Below are positions 53,351-62,344 of a stretch of DNA of 64,000 nucleotides, in pieces (positions within the stretch are counted from its first letter, which is position 1; each line of letters starts with the position of its first letter). The notes under the pieces were generated by a model. It made no database searches, was not told where the DNA came from, and saw only the letters and a program-made list of their open reading frames with translations. The position numbers and the translations under genes were made by a program. Origin of the DNA: Pseudomonas sp. ANT_J12 (GTDB taxonomy: Bacteria > Pseudomonadota > Gammaproteobacteria > Pseudomonadales > Pseudomonadaceae); contig NZ_VOBN01000014.1 of assembly GCF_008370045.1 (NCBI RefSeq), positions 92,797 through 156,796 of the forward strand. The letters run 5' to 3'.

Positions 53351-54709
53351 GCGGATTACAAAGGTCGTATGACCTTCTCTGGAGACACATCCGACGGTGC
53401 CGTCATGGGCGTCAACCAGTGATTTGACGATTGCCAACCCTAACCCCGCATGGTTCGTAGCGCTCTCTCTCCGTGCGGGATCGACTCGGTAAAAACGGTC
53501 AAACAGCCGGGGCAGATGCTCTACCGCTATCCCCTCGCCGGGGTTTTCCACTGACAAGCTGATCATGTCGCCAAGGGGCTCGATTTTCACGGAGATCGTA
53601 CAGTCAGGTGGGGTATACCTGAGCGCATTGGACAGCAAATTTGAGATCGTCCGATCCAGCATCGTCCTGTCACCATTCACCGCGCCGTGCCCGACTACCT
53701 GCAGCTTTACCCCTGTGTCGTCTGCCAGAAGCTGGTAATACTCGAACAATTTCTCGACGACCGAACGCAACTCGATTTTCTCTTTGGCAGGTAGAACCAG
53801 GCCGTTGTCCGACTTTGCTAAAAAAAGCATGCCGTCAATAATGCTGGAGAGTCGGTTCAGATCTTCCAGGTTGGAATAAAGATTCTCTTCATAATCCTCT
53901 GGTGCACGTTTCTTTGTGAGGATGACTTCGGTATGTGTGCGCAGATTGCTGATAGGAGTACGTAGCTCGTGCGCGATATCGGCTGAAAAGTTAGACAACC
54001 GAGCAAATGATTCTTCAAGGCGAGCCAGCATAGCGTTGAACGAAGTGACGAGGAGCTCTAGCTCGCGAGGCACAGAGTCCATGGGAATCCGCTCTTTCAG
54101 CGATCCGGCTGACATCGAGGCCGCGACTTTCGTTACTTGTGCGACCGGCTTCAGTCCGCTGAGCGCGACCAACCACCCTAAACCTGCGCTGACCAAGGCG
54201 CTAATCGCCAGCCCGATCACTAACCACCAGCGCAGAGTTTCAACGAAATGCATATGGCTTGTAATGTCTAGACTCAGCCACGCGGTCAGTGGCTCAGCTT
54301 CATTCGCCAAATGAACTTGGGCTTTCATGCCTCGGTACATATGGCTTCCAGCTGTCCACTCCCACATATCTTCCCTCGGGTCACCAGAGGAGGAAGAAGG
54401 ATGTCCAACTGCATTTGAAGTCGCGAAGAACGTCTTCCCGCCCATCGCGATAATTGAGGCTGAGAGTTCTTGGTGAGCACCAAGGAGTGCTTGTAGTTGC
54501 AACACAACTTCTGAAGGGTCTGCGGAGCCAGCTTCGCCATCCATTATTTGCCGAATGGATTCGAGCTTTTCCGTCATCGCTTGACGGTCGATGGCCTTAA
54601 AGTGATGCTGACTGAACCCATCAAAGGTAAAGCCTGCTACTACCAACACGGCCACCACGGCACAGACAAACATCATGCTTAAACGGAGGGTAAGAGATGC
54701 GCGCTTCAT
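53321..54709 (-). CDS. copS: copper-responsive sensor kinase CopS, 462 aa
   Basis: Two membrane segments (about residues 10-30 and 162-185) with a periplasmic loop. HAMP; H-box FSADIAHELRTPISNLRTHTEVIL; N-box ISNLLSNALRYTPPD; G-boxes VENPGEGIAVEHLPRLF and GLGLAIVKSLVDAHDG. Overlaps the copR stop by four bases. Its target operons on both sides carry TTACN6GTAA boxes. Confidence 0.93.
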   Translation of the reverse strand: MKRASLTLRLSMMFVCAVVAVLVVAGFTFDGFSQHHFKAIDRQAMTEKLESIRQIMDGEAGSADPSEVVLQLQALLGAHQELSASIIAMGGKTFFATSNAVGHPSSSSGDPREDMWEWTAGSHMYRGMKAQVHLANEAEPLTAWLSLDITSHMHFVETLRWWLVIGLAISALVSAGLGWLVALSGLKPVAQVTKVAASMSAGSLKERIPMDSVPRELELLVTSFNAMLARLEESFARLSNFSADIAHELRTPISNLRTHTEVILTKKRAPEDYEENLYSNLEDLNRLSSIIDGMLFLAKSDNGLVLPAKEKIELRSVVEKLFEYYQLLADDTGVKLQVVGHGAVNGDRTMLDRTISNLLSNALRYTPPDCTISVKIEPLGDMISLSVENPGEGIAVEHLPRLFDRFYRVDPARRESATNHAGLGLAIVKSLVDAHDGTVGCVSREGHTTFVIRLPAWPADHE

Positions 54710-55389
54710 TCTGTATCCGGAGCATCTAGCATGTACCCCATTCCCCTCGCGGTCTGAATCATCTTGGTGTCGAAATCGTCATCGATTTTGGCCCGGAGCC
54801 GACGAATCGCGACTTCGATCACGTTGGTATCACTGTCGAAGTTCATGTCCCAAACCTGCGATGCGATCAGTGATTTCGGCAAGACTTCTCCCCGACGGCG
54901 CATCAGCAGCTCTAGCAGCGAAAATTCCTTGGCGGTAAGGTCAATGCGTCGACCTGAGCGCGAGGCCCGTCGCTTTAGAAGATCGACCTCCAGATCCCCG
55001 ATCTTAATAGATGTCTGGTTGGGTACGGCGGCGCCACGGCGAAGCAAGCTTCTGACGCGGGCAAGCAATTCAGAAAATGCGAAGGGTTTGACTAGATAAT
55101 CGTCCGCACCTAACTCCAAGCCTTTGACCCGGTCATCAACTCCGTCCCTGGCAGTCAGAAACAGCACAGGAACCGAGCTCCCGGCTGTGCGGACAGATCG
55201 AATGACCTCCCAGCCATCCAGGCCCGGCATCATTACGTCCAGGATTAGAAGATCGTAGGCCTCATTTAGCGCCTGGTCTAACGCCTCTGTTCCCGTCACA
55301 ACCCGGTCGACACTGAAGCCAGCTTCCAAGAGGCCTTGCTGTAGGTACATTCCGATTTTGGGTTCGTCTTCTGCAACCAAGAGTTTCAT
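54706..55389 (-). CDS. copR: copper-responsive regulator CopR, 227 aa
   Basis: OmpR-type regulator: MKLLVAEDEPKIGMYLQ, phosphoacceptor Asp in LLILDVMMPGLDGWEV, KPFAFSELLARV, and a winged helix with AKEFSLLELLMRRRGEVLPKS and ARGMGYMLDAP. A TTACN6GTAA box lies 61 bases before its start, so it probably activates itself and the divergent copG gene. Confidence 0.94.
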   Translation of the reverse strand: MKLLVAEDEPKIGMYLQQGLLEAGFSVDRVVTGTEALDQALNEAYDLLILDVMMPGLDGWEVIRSVRTAGSSVPVLFLTARDGVDDRVKGLELGADDYLVKPFAFSELLARVRSLLRRGAAVPNQTSIKIGDLEVDLLKRRASRSGRRIDLTAKEFSLLELLMRRRGEVLPKSLIASQVWDMNFDSDTNVIEVAIRRLRAKIDDDFDTKMIQTARGMGYMLDAPDTE

Positions 55390-55449
55390 GCTTGGGCTCC
55401 GGTTTTGCGGTGTTCTAGTGTGCTACCAATCTGACGACTGTGCGGAAGC

Positions 55450-55463
55450 TTACGCAAATGTAA
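55450..55463. promoter_or_regulatory. cop box 1 (TTACN6GTAA)
   Basis: TTACGCAAATGTAA between divergent copR and copG. Confidence 0.65.
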
Positions 55464-55540
55464 TTGCCCCAACAGCAAACAGAAAGCACGCAGTCACGAC
55501 AGGCTCGGGGGCAATTCAGCGAGGGCAGCGAAGACGCGGC

Positions 55541-55554
55541 TTACAAAAATGTAA
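55541..55554. promoter_or_regulatory. cop box 2 (TTACN6GTAA)
   Basis: TTACAAAAATGTAA, 120 bases before the copG start codon. Confidence 0.65.
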
Positions 55555-55673
55555 TCGGGAACCTGAGCTTTTTGCGCTTAACCTACCTTCCATCCAGTGC
55601 GGAAGCACGACTCCTGGCCTACGGCCAGTGCATACAGCGCAACCGCACACTAAAACGTGACGAGGTGCATCGA

Positions 55674-56120
55674 ATGTTCAAACGAAAGCTATCGCTTGCT
55701 GTGGGATTGATGATTTGTGGGGTTGTGCAGGCAGCTGAGCCACTCACAATCGATGTACATCGGGACGCGAACTGCGGGTGCTGCAAGGAATGGGTCAAGC
55801 ACCTCGAATCGAATGGATTCAAGGTGGTCGACCACGTGGAAACCAACATGAGCGCTATCAAGCAGAATCTGGGCGTGCCACAGGGACTCGCTTCATGCCA
55901 TACGGCTGTGATTGACGGAAAATTCGTAGAGGGTCATGTCCCCGCCGATGAAATCAAGAAGCTGAATGGTCGTTCAGACCTCGCAGGAATTGCAGTGCCA
56001 GGCATGCCCGCAGGTTCTCCTGGTATGGACTACGGCCAGAATCATCAACCTTACCAAGTCCTGGGGCTCACCAAGGCAGGTGCGCAAAAAGTGGTCGCTG
56101 ACTACCCCATCAGCCGATAG
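55674..56120 (+). CDS. copG: DUF411/CopG periplasmic metal-binding protein, 148 aa
   Basis: Signal peptide (1-20), then the DUF411 domain: VHRDANCGCCKEWVKHLESNGF with the CxCC motif, LASCHTAVIDGKFVEGHVPADEI, and PGMPAGSPGMDYG with Met residues. CopG proteins bind copper through Cys and His and take part in copper resistance. ATG 55674 follows ACGAGG; the frame upstream is longer but has no signal peptide. Two cop boxes precede it. Confidence 0.88.
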   Translation: MFKRKLSLAVGLMICGVVQAAEPLTIDVHRDANCGCCKEWVKHLESNGFKVVDHVETNMSAIKQNLGVPQGLASCHTAVIDGKFVEGHVPADEIKKLNGRSDLAGIAVPGMPAGSPGMDYGQNHQPYQVLGLTKAGAQKVVADYPISR

Positions 56121-56171
56121 TCGTTGCTCAGATCTGAGCGCCCTTGGGGCCGCCCGGATCTAGCTCCTGGA

Positions 56172-57107
56172 TCACCCTTGAGCCATCTCGATTGAGGGGC
56201 TCAATGTTCCTAGCCAAGCCACCAAGCAAACGATGACGACAGCACAGGTCGATTCGATCACCACACTTTTTCTCAAAGCAGTTGCCGCTAGAGAAAAATC
56301 ACCGGCCACCACAGATCGCTCTAGTGAAGGGCTCAGGTAGAAACGATTGAGGGTAGCTAGCCCGATCATGCCCACGAAAAGTAGGATCTTCACGAGTAGG
56401 AGAATGCCATAGGTACTGGTTACGACTTCGATTACTGTCGGCCCGACAATGAAGAAATAATTAGCGACGCCAGTAACTATGATCGTACCAACAATGAATG
56501 CGCCCGCTGTTTCGAATCCCTTGAGCGCTCGCGATAGCACTCGTACCAGTTGCTCCGAATTAGCCCCCCTAATACTCAACATCAGACCAAACGCCGCGAG
56601 AGCTCCGATCCATCCGCCAGCGGCAAGTAGGTGCAGAATATCAGCGGCAAAGTGCCAGAATCGCAGGGCGCCTTCATCCATCGCCCCGTGACCTGTCCAT
56701 GGGATTGTCGCTAAGGCAATGCTGCCCGCAATGGTAGCGACCCAGAGACTGCCCGTCGGCCATCGCCTGTTCTGGCTTCCAGCAAAAATCACCACTGCTA
56801 GCGAGATCATGCGTGTCACCCAGCTGTAGCCGACCTCAGTCTCGTACAGCATCATTTCCATGTGAGGTCGCAGCTCTGCCCAGTCGGATGCGCCGCTCAT
56901 ATTTTTTGTCATAACTACAAAAGCTGCTATGGACAAAAGCATACCTATAACAGCGGTGCCAGGTAGTAGCGACCCAAAATGCAACAGCGCTCCCGATACA
57001 CGCTCTTTTTCCCGAAAGCTGTATAGCCCAAAGACGGCAAGACCGAAGAGGAGCATCAGATCCAAATACAGCGCGAGGCGCAGCGCCACGTTAATTGGGT
57101 CGCTCAT
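56172..57107 (-). CDS. copD: copper uptake/transfer membrane protein CopD, 311 aa
   Basis: Eight membrane helices; RLALYLDLMLLFGLAVFGLYSF begins the protein. Conserved His residues in WTGHGAMDEG and LRFWHFAADILHLLAAGGWIGAL are likely copper ligands. CopD acts with CopC to move copper across the inner membrane. Start ATG 57107 is two bases after the copC stop. Confidence 0.92.
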   Translation of the reverse strand: MSDPINVALRLALYLDLMLLFGLAVFGLYSFREKERVSGALLHFGSLLPGTAVIGMLLSIAAFVVMTKNMSGASDWAELRPHMEMMLYETEVGYSWVTRMISLAVVIFAGSQNRRWPTGSLWVATIAGSIALATIPWTGHGAMDEGALRFWHFAADILHLLAAGGWIGALAAFGLMLSIRGANSEQLVRVLSRALKGFETAGAFIVGTIIVTGVANYFFIVGPTVIEVVTSTYGILLLVKILLFVGMIGLATLNRFYLSPSLERSVVAGDFSLAATALRKSVVIESTCAVVIVCLVAWLGTLSPSIEMAQG

Positions 57108-57109
57108 AC

Positions 57110-57493
57110 TTATTTCACTTTGAAGGTGACGCTGCCAGTAATCGGATGGGTATCGGACGAAACCGCTCGCCATTCCACTTTGTAGGTGCCAGTTGTGAGA
57201 GGAGAGGCCGGGGTCAAGACCATGGTTTTAGGGTCGTTACTGCCGGCCACGCTGGCTTTCACACCCATAGGAGAGTTTGGCATGCCGGGCATGTCGGTCA
57301 TGATCAACTTGGCTCCGGAAAACTGGGTAACCAGGTTTTCAGAAAAGTGCAGCTCAATCTTTGCTGGGGCTGGGCCGTTCGCGCCTTCAGCTGGAGTTGA
57401 AGAGACTAGCTTCGGGTGAGCCTGGGCAACTGCACTGAGCAGAAGGCTGGATGAAAGAGCGACGGCCACAACACAGGATTTAAATACAGACAT
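57110..57493 (-). CDS. copC: periplasmic copper-binding protein CopC, 127 aa
   Basis: Signal peptide ends before HPKLVSSTPAEG, so the mature protein begins with the N-terminal copper-ligand His. The Met-rich Cu(I) loop MTDMPGMPNSPMG and the C-terminal SSDTHPITGSV with the second-site His are present. Full-length beta-sandwich protein, translated with copD. Confidence 0.95.
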   Translation of the reverse strand: MSVFKSCVVAVALSSSLLLSAVAQAHPKLVSSTPAEGANGPAPAKIELHFSENLVTQFSGAKLIMTDMPGMPNSPMGVKASVAGSNDPKTMVLTPASPLTTGTYKVEWRAVSSDTHPITGSVTFKVK

Positions 57494-57562
57494 GCAAGGC
57501 TCCTCACAGCGCGTAGCTGTTGTAATGAGGTTAAGTAATTATTTGGTGCCGCTTACCGTGAT

Positions 57563-58552
57563 TTAGAACCACACCCGGACGCCAAGCACTAGACGTGCTT
57601 CGCTGCGGTCTTCGCCTTCGTCGCTGGCATAGTCAGCGGTTTTTCCATAAGACCGATTCCAAGTCACACCTACGTAAGGTGCGAACTCTGGACGGATTTC
57701 GTATCGCAGCCGCAAACCAACTTCACTCTCAGACAACCCTGAACCGACTCCACGTTTGGGATCGTTTTTGCCATAGAAATTGAATTCTGCCGTTGGTTGC
57801 AAAATCAGCTTATTGGTTAGAAGAATGTCGTAGTTCCCTTCCAGTCGCGCTGCGGTCTGGCCACCTTCACCTAGATAAGCTGTGGCCTGGGCCTCGAAAT
57901 TGTAGAGCGCCAAGCCCTGGACACCGAAAGCCGCCCACGTTTGAGGATTTTCTGGTTTGAAGTCTTGACGAACACCGCCGACTAGATCCCACCAGGGGCT
58001 GATTGAGTGCCCCCACAATGCTTGCACTTCAGCTTTTTCAGTCTTCCCATTGGTGCGCTCGCCTTCGGAACGCAACCATAGACGATCAACATCTCCCCCT
58101 ATCCAACCTTGGGCTTCCCAGTTCAGTGCGCTTCCATCGTCAGCATCCTGCCATTCCAACTTCTCAAATATAAAAAATGAGTTGAGGGCTGTGTCATGAA
58201 CCGCGTGACCACCAGGGGACTTATAGACAGCGGCTCTGTCGGCATCAGTCAATTGCGGTATCGGCGTCCGGCTTTGGGTCTGCGGTTGTTGCTTGGCGGG
58301 CTGCATACCCTCCATTTTGCTGTGATCCATACCTTGCATCTGGCTGTGATCCATACCCTGCATCTGGCTATGATCCATGCCTTCCATCTTGCCGTGATCC
58401 ATGCCCTGCATCTGGCTGTGATCCATGGTCTGCATCTGCCCGTCTTCGGTACCCTGGCTTGTTTCAGCGGCTGCCGGCAAGACAAAACCAGCGGCTAGAG
58501 CGACGGTAAATACAGCTGAGTGCATGCGAGTCCCGCAAAAATAATTGCTCAT
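57563..58552 (-). CDS. copB: outer-membrane copper resistance protein CopB, 329 aa
   Basis: Signal peptide, then six near-perfect copies of a MDHSQMQG-type octad (about residues 43-85) that bind copper, then a CopB porin-like barrel (AVHDTALNSFFIFEKLEW, WGHSISPWWDLVGGVRQD, ending SEARLVLGVRVWF with terminal aromatic). The start follows GGAGTCGACT with a good spacing to AGGAG. The copA stop is 10 bases upstream. Confidence 0.94.
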   Translation of the reverse strand: MSNYFCGTRMHSAVFTVALAAGFVLPAAAETSQGTEDGQMQTMDHSQMQGMDHGKMEGMDHSQMQGMDHSQMQGMDHSKMEGMQPAKQQPQTQSRTPIPQLTDADRAAVYKSPGGHAVHDTALNSFFIFEKLEWQDADDGSALNWEAQGWIGGDVDRLWLRSEGERTNGKTEKAEVQALWGHSISPWWDLVGGVRQDFKPENPQTWAAFGVQGLALYNFEAQATAYLGEGGQTAARLEGNYDILLTNKLILQPTAEFNFYGKNDPKRGVGSGLSESEVGLRLRYEIRPEFAPYVGVTWNRSYGKTADYASDEGEDRSEARLVLGVRVWF

Positions 58553-58562
58553 AGTCGACTCC

Positions 58563-60428
58563 TTATTCCTCTACACGCACTTCGCGGAACATCCCCATTT
58601 CCATGTGGTACAGGAGATGGCAGTGGTAGGCCCAGCGCCCCAGCGCATCGGCTGTCACTCGGTAGCTGCGCTTCGACCCTGGCGGCATATCAATGGTGTG
58701 TTTGCGTACAAGGAATTGCCCGTTTTCATCTTCAAGGTCGCTCCACATGCCATGCAAGTGGATGGGATGAGTCATCATGGTGTCGTTGACGAGAACGATC
58801 CGGACTCGCTCGCCGTATTTCAGTTTTAAAGGCTCGGCGTCCGAAAACTTCACCCCGTCGAAAGACCAGGAAAATTTCTCCATATGCCCGGTCAAGTGCA
58901 GTTCAATAGTTCGACTTGGCTCACGGCCATCTGGATCCTCAAACGTGCTCTTTAGGTCAGAATACGTCAGCACTTTTCGACCATTCTCGCGAAGGCCCAT
59001 GCCAGGATCATCAAGCTTTGGCGACGTTGACATTGCCTGCATATCGACGAGAGGATTGTTGGATTCTGTGGCTGGGTGCGACTGCATTTCTCCCATACCA
59101 CTCATGCCGCCCATAGACATTTTGCTGTGATCCATCCCAGCCATGCTGTCCATGCCGGACATGTCTTGCGTAGCGCCATGGTTCATACCTTTCATGGCAC
59201 CGCCGTCCATGCCTGACATGCCCTCCATTGAGCTGTCCCCCATGCCGGCCATCTTGCTGTGATCCATCCCAGCCATATCCCCCATACCAGCCATCGCGCC
59301 ATGATCCATACCCGCCATGCCCATGTCGGCCATGGTGACGAGAGGACGAGGGTCAAGCTTAGGTACTGGGGCAGCCAGACCAGGCCGGACGGCCAAGGTG
59401 CCTCTTGCGTACCCCGATCGATCCATCGACTGCGCAAACAGTGTGTAGGCGTCCTGAGTTGGTTCGACGATCACATCGAAAGTCTCGGCAGTGGCGATCC
59501 TGAACTCGTCCACGCTTACGGGCATAACATACTGGCCATCGGCAGCCACAACAGTCATCTTCAAACCCGGAATACGGACATCAAAGTAGCTCATGGCTGA
59601 ACCATTGATGAACCTCAACCTAAGCTTTTCGCCAGGTTTGAAGGTGCCCGTCCAGTTGGAGTTCGGCGCGTGGCCGTTCATCAAGTAGGTGTATGTCGCG
59701 CCACTGACGTCTGCAATGTCAGTGGGATTCATCTTCATTTCGGCCCACATCTTGCGGTCAGCGACGGTAGCTGACCAACCTTTGTCAGCTACGTCATGGA
59801 TGAAATCACTGACTGTGCGCTTGTGGGTGTTGTAGTAGTCAGACTGCTTCTTCAGTGTTTTCATCATCGAAGCCGGATCTTCATCCGTCCAGTCGGTAAG
59901 CATCACCACGTATTCACGGTCATACTCAAACGGCTCGGGCTCTTTCGCGTCGATTACCAGTGGGCCGTACACACCTACTTGTTCCTGGAAGCCGGAGTGA
60001 CTGTGATACCAGTACGTTCCGTTCTGCTTGACCTTGAATTGATAGACATACGTGCCGTCAGGCTCGATCCCATGGAAGCTAAGGCCCGGCACGCCGTCCA
60101 TATTCGCGGGGAGGATAATCCCGTGCCAGTGGATTGATGTCATATCCTTGAGGTGGTTCTTGACCCGCAAGGTCACGGTATCGCCCTCACGCCAGCGCAG
60201 CTGAGGCCCCGGAATCCCACCATTGATTGTCATGGCAGTCCGGGCATTCCCAGTGATATTTACCGGTGTTTCTCCGATAAAGAGGTCGAACTCTGTACCT
60301 GACAGGACATTAGTCTCGCCCAAGCTACGGGCCGCCCAAATAGGGGTATGCCAGAGGCCTAAGCCACCGAGAATCCCGCCTGCGGTGAGACCTTTCACAA
60401 AGGTGCGCCGAGAAGTTTTGGAATGCAT
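58563..60428 (-). CDS. copA: multicopper oxidase CopA, 621 aa
   Basis: Periplasmic Cu(I) oxidase and copper-binding protein. Tat signal SRRTFVKGLTAGG at the N-terminus. Copper motifs: SIHWHGI, YWYHSHSG, the C-terminal HPIHLHGMW and WAYHCHLLYHMEMGM. A Met/His-rich block (about residues 370-450, many MAGMDHSKM-type units) precedes the last cupredoxin domain. First gene of copABCD. A cop box at 60555-60568 lies 127 bases before the start. Confidence 0.95.
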   Translation of the reverse strand: MHSKTSRRTFVKGLTAGGILGGLGLWHTPIWAARSLGETNVLSGTEFDLFIGETPVNITGNARTAMTINGGIPGPQLRWREGDTVTLRVKNHLKDMTSIHWHGIILPANMDGVPGLSFHGIEPDGTYVYQFKVKQNGTYWYHSHSGFQEQVGVYGPLVIDAKEPEPFEYDREYVVMLTDWTDEDPASMMKTLKKQSDYYNTHKRTVSDFIHDVADKGWSATVADRKMWAEMKMNPTDIADVSGATYTYLMNGHAPNSNWTGTFKPGEKLRLRFINGSAMSYFDVRIPGLKMTVVAADGQYVMPVSVDEFRIATAETFDVIVEPTQDAYTLFAQSMDRSGYARGTLAVRPGLAAPVPKLDPRPLVTMADMGMAGMDHGAMAGMGDMAGMDHSKMAGMGDSSMEGMSGMDGGAMKGMNHGATQDMSGMDSMAGMDHSKMSMGGMSGMGEMQSHPATESNNPLVDMQAMSTSPKLDDPGMGLRENGRKVLTYSDLKSTFEDPDGREPSRTIELHLTGHMEKFSWSFDGVKFSDAEPLKLKYGERVRIVLVNDTMMTHPIHLHGMWSDLEDENGQFLVRKHTIDMPPGSKRSYRVTADALGRWAYHCHLLYHMEMGMFREVRVEE

Positions 60429-60554
60429 ACCGATTCATGTCCCGTCAGTCGGATGTCAGGTGCACGCACGTTGGCGTGTTCCCGAGGGTTCACGCTTTGG
60501 ATAGCTAGTGCGCTTGATACATTGGAAGATGCCATAAGCCAGCAAACGGGGTGA

Positions 60555-60568
60555 TTACATTTCCGTAA
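60555..60568. promoter_or_regulatory. cop box 3 (TTACN6GTAA)
   Basis: TTACATTTCCGTAA lies between the PtrA-like gene and copA, positioned to drive copABCD. Confidence 0.7.
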
Positions 60569-60578
60569 GCTGGGCGGC

Positions 60579-60788
60579 TCAGCATTGATGCTTCTGCTCT
60601 TCAGCCGTGGGCTTTTCCTGTGCAATATCCTCTTGCGCTTTCGCTTGTGGGACGGGCTTGGTGGTGGCCATTGCCGTCTCGCGAGCTCGTTCCATGCGCT
60701 CAACCGCACTGTCGCCGCCACCTTCGGCAAAGGCCAGGGACGATATAGCCAAACTGAGTGTAAGAATCACAACGTTGGTTGCTTTCAT
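60579..60788 (-). CDS. PtrA-like small exported protein, 69 aa
   Basis: Signal peptide 1-21, then the PtrA N-terminal motif EGGGDSAVERMERARETAMA. The rest is Lys/Glu/Gln-rich and ends QKHQC. In Pseudomonas, PtrA-like genes respond to copper through CopR. It lies upstream of copA on the same strand; its own box would be the one at 60895. Confidence 0.75.
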   Translation of the reverse strand: MKATNVVILTLSLAISSLAFAEGGGDSAVERMERARETAMATTKPVPQAKAQEDIAQEKPTAEEQKHQC

Positions 60789-60894
60789 AGTGCATCTCCT
60801 TCAAGGAATTGACTCTCGTTGAAACCAGAGAGTTTGAGCGTCAGCTCGATGAGGATGATGAGGGGACGCACCTGTCAGCACGCTTAGCCGGTGA

Positions 60895-60908
60895 TTACAC
60901 TTTTGACA
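60895..60908. promoter_or_regulatory. cop box 4, half-degenerate (TTACN6GACA)
   Basis: TTACACTTTTGACA lies between the divergent PtrA-like gene and the exported protein at 61074. It keeps one TTAC arm and has GACA instead of GTAA, as in several published CopR/CusR boxes. Confidence 0.55.
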
Positions 60909-61073
60909 GCACACGGAGAAACTCAACATCTGAAAGATCGACGGGTGTCGTAAAATTTGACCGCACCACAGAACCGACAGCCGGCTGCATAAATTGATGT
61001 AGATCAACCGTGGCACTTCAATGTGGCGTATGTTGAAAAATCAAAATCCGCTAATCAGTACCGGAGATTCTCC

Positions 61074-61469
61074 ATGTTCTGGTTTCGCCATCGTCAACCA
61101 ACGTTCATACGCCTCGCCATCGTGCTGTGGGTGTTAGCGTTTGGTCTGGCAGCGACCCAGGGATGTCTGGCACAGCCCAGCCACAATCCGGCTACAGCTC
61201 ATGTCTCGCTGATCACCGCGCAAGACCACGATAGCCACGACGCCCATGCCCTCGGTTGCCTTCAGCACTGCGCCGATGCGGCAATAGCTGTAAGTCCTTC
61301 GCTCCATCTTCATATATTTGACCTGTTCAGTTGGACGTTTCTGCTCCTTATCCCAGCGTTGCTGATTTTGTATCCCGCCAATCCCTCCGCTTTTGCCTTT
61401 CTTGCATTACGGCGCCCTGTACCGGCCAGACCTCCTGCCCGCCTGATTTTCGTCCGTTTCAACGATTAA
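61074..61469 (+). CDS. copper-island membrane protein, 131 aa
   Basis: N-terminal hydrophobic segment (IRLAIVLWVLAFGLAATQG), a His/Cys-containing periplasmic loop (DHDSHDAHALGCLQHC), and a second membrane helix (LFSWTFLLLIPALLILY) before a basic tail. Good ribosome-binding site GGAG seven bases before ATG 61074. Similar proteins are annotated as copper-resistance proteins in Pseudomonas; no defined function. Confidence 0.65.
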   Translation: MFWFRHRQPTFIRLAIVLWVLAFGLAATQGCLAQPSHNPATAHVSLITAQDHDSHDAHALGCLQHCADAAIAVSPSLHLHIFDLFSWTFLLLIPALLILYPANPSAFAFLALRRPVPARPPARLIFVRFND

Positions 61470-61568
61470 TCCGACCTTCTGCGCGCCGGTCTTCGGCGCA
61501 CTGTCTGACTGCGCCAACCTGGCGCGGCTTGGTATTACCTGAGTTGTCCTGACCCTTTGGAGATTGCC

Positions 61569-61964
61569 ATGCATGCCACATTGAAATTTATCCTCGCCAC
61601 CCTGCTCGTGAGCAGCCCACTTATCGCCTCGGCAGTCGATGAGCATCACCCGGAGGGGCAGACCGCGCCCGCCAAGACAAGCGAAGCAGCTACGCCGATG
61701 CAAAACAATGTCATGACCGAGCAAATGCAAAAAATGCAGGCTGCACACGACAAGGCAGCCGCCGCCAAGACCCCTGCCGAGCGACACGCCGCCATGCAGG
61801 AGAGCATGAAGACGATGAAGGACAGCATGGCCATGATGCATAAGAACTGTCATGGCAAGGGCATGGACGGCAACAAAGACGGCATGGAGATGGGAATGAT
61901 GAACATGATGATGAAAATGATGGATCAGCAAACGAGCATGATGAACATGCCGATGAGCAAGTGA
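61569..61964 (+). CDS. Met-rich exported metal-binding protein, 131 aa
   Basis: Signal peptide (1-20), helical middle (AAHDKAAAAKTPAERHAAMQ), and a C-terminus that is almost only Met, Lys and Asp (KDGMEMGMMNMMMKMMDQQ), suited to binding Cu(I). Start ATG 61569. Lies 99 bases after the previous gene, likely in the same copper-induced unit. Confidence 0.7.
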   Translation: MHATLKFILATLLVSSPLIASAVDEHHPEGQTAPAKTSEAATPMQNNVMTEQMQKMQAAHDKAAAAKTPAERHAAMQESMKTMKDSMAMMHKNCHGKGMDGNKDGMEMGMMNMMMKMMDQQTSMMNMPMSK

Positions 61965-61995
61965 CGCGCACAAGCCTGTAGGCAATGCAGCGACG

Positions 61996-62028
61996 GTTTT
62001 ACTTTAGCCAATATGCCAAGGGTAAAAC
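61996..62028. promoter_or_regulatory. inverted repeat before the DUF2933 gene
   Basis: GTTTTAC (61996-62002) and GTAAAAC (62022-62028) are exact reverse complements separated by 19 bases, upstream of the DUF2933/ATPase unit. A regulator site is possible but unproven. Confidence 0.35.
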
Positions 62029-62089
62029 TGCCGCCCGTTGCACCTATACGACGTATCACTAAACAGCACTCCCTCAGGAGTACAAAACC

Positions 62090-62341
62090 ATGATGAATTC
62101 ACCACATTCCGCTAACACCTCTCCAACATTTTGGAGGAGTAAACCCGGTATAGCGCTGGGCATGCTGCTGGTGATCGTGCTGTTCTATCTAGCAAGAGAA
62201 CACTAAGGCCATATGCTGGGCTTACTGCCTTACATGATTTTGCTGTTGTGCCCGCTGATGCATTTTTTCGGGCACCACCACGGTGGTCACAATCATCACG
62301 GCGAGACCTTAGACTCAACCAAGGATGCGAACAGGAGTTAG
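62090..62341 (+). pseudogene. DUF2933 membrane protein split by an in-frame TAA
   Basis: Two halves in one frame: PTFWRSKPGIALGMLLVIVL plus LAREH, then TAA (62204-62206), then GHMLGLLPYMILLLCPLMHFF with a His-rich tail (HHHGGHNHHGE). DUF2933 proteins normally run through these without a stop. The second half has its own ATG (62213), so it could still be made. The P-type ATPase starts three bases after its end. Confidence 0.7.
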
Positions 62342-62344
62342 CTC

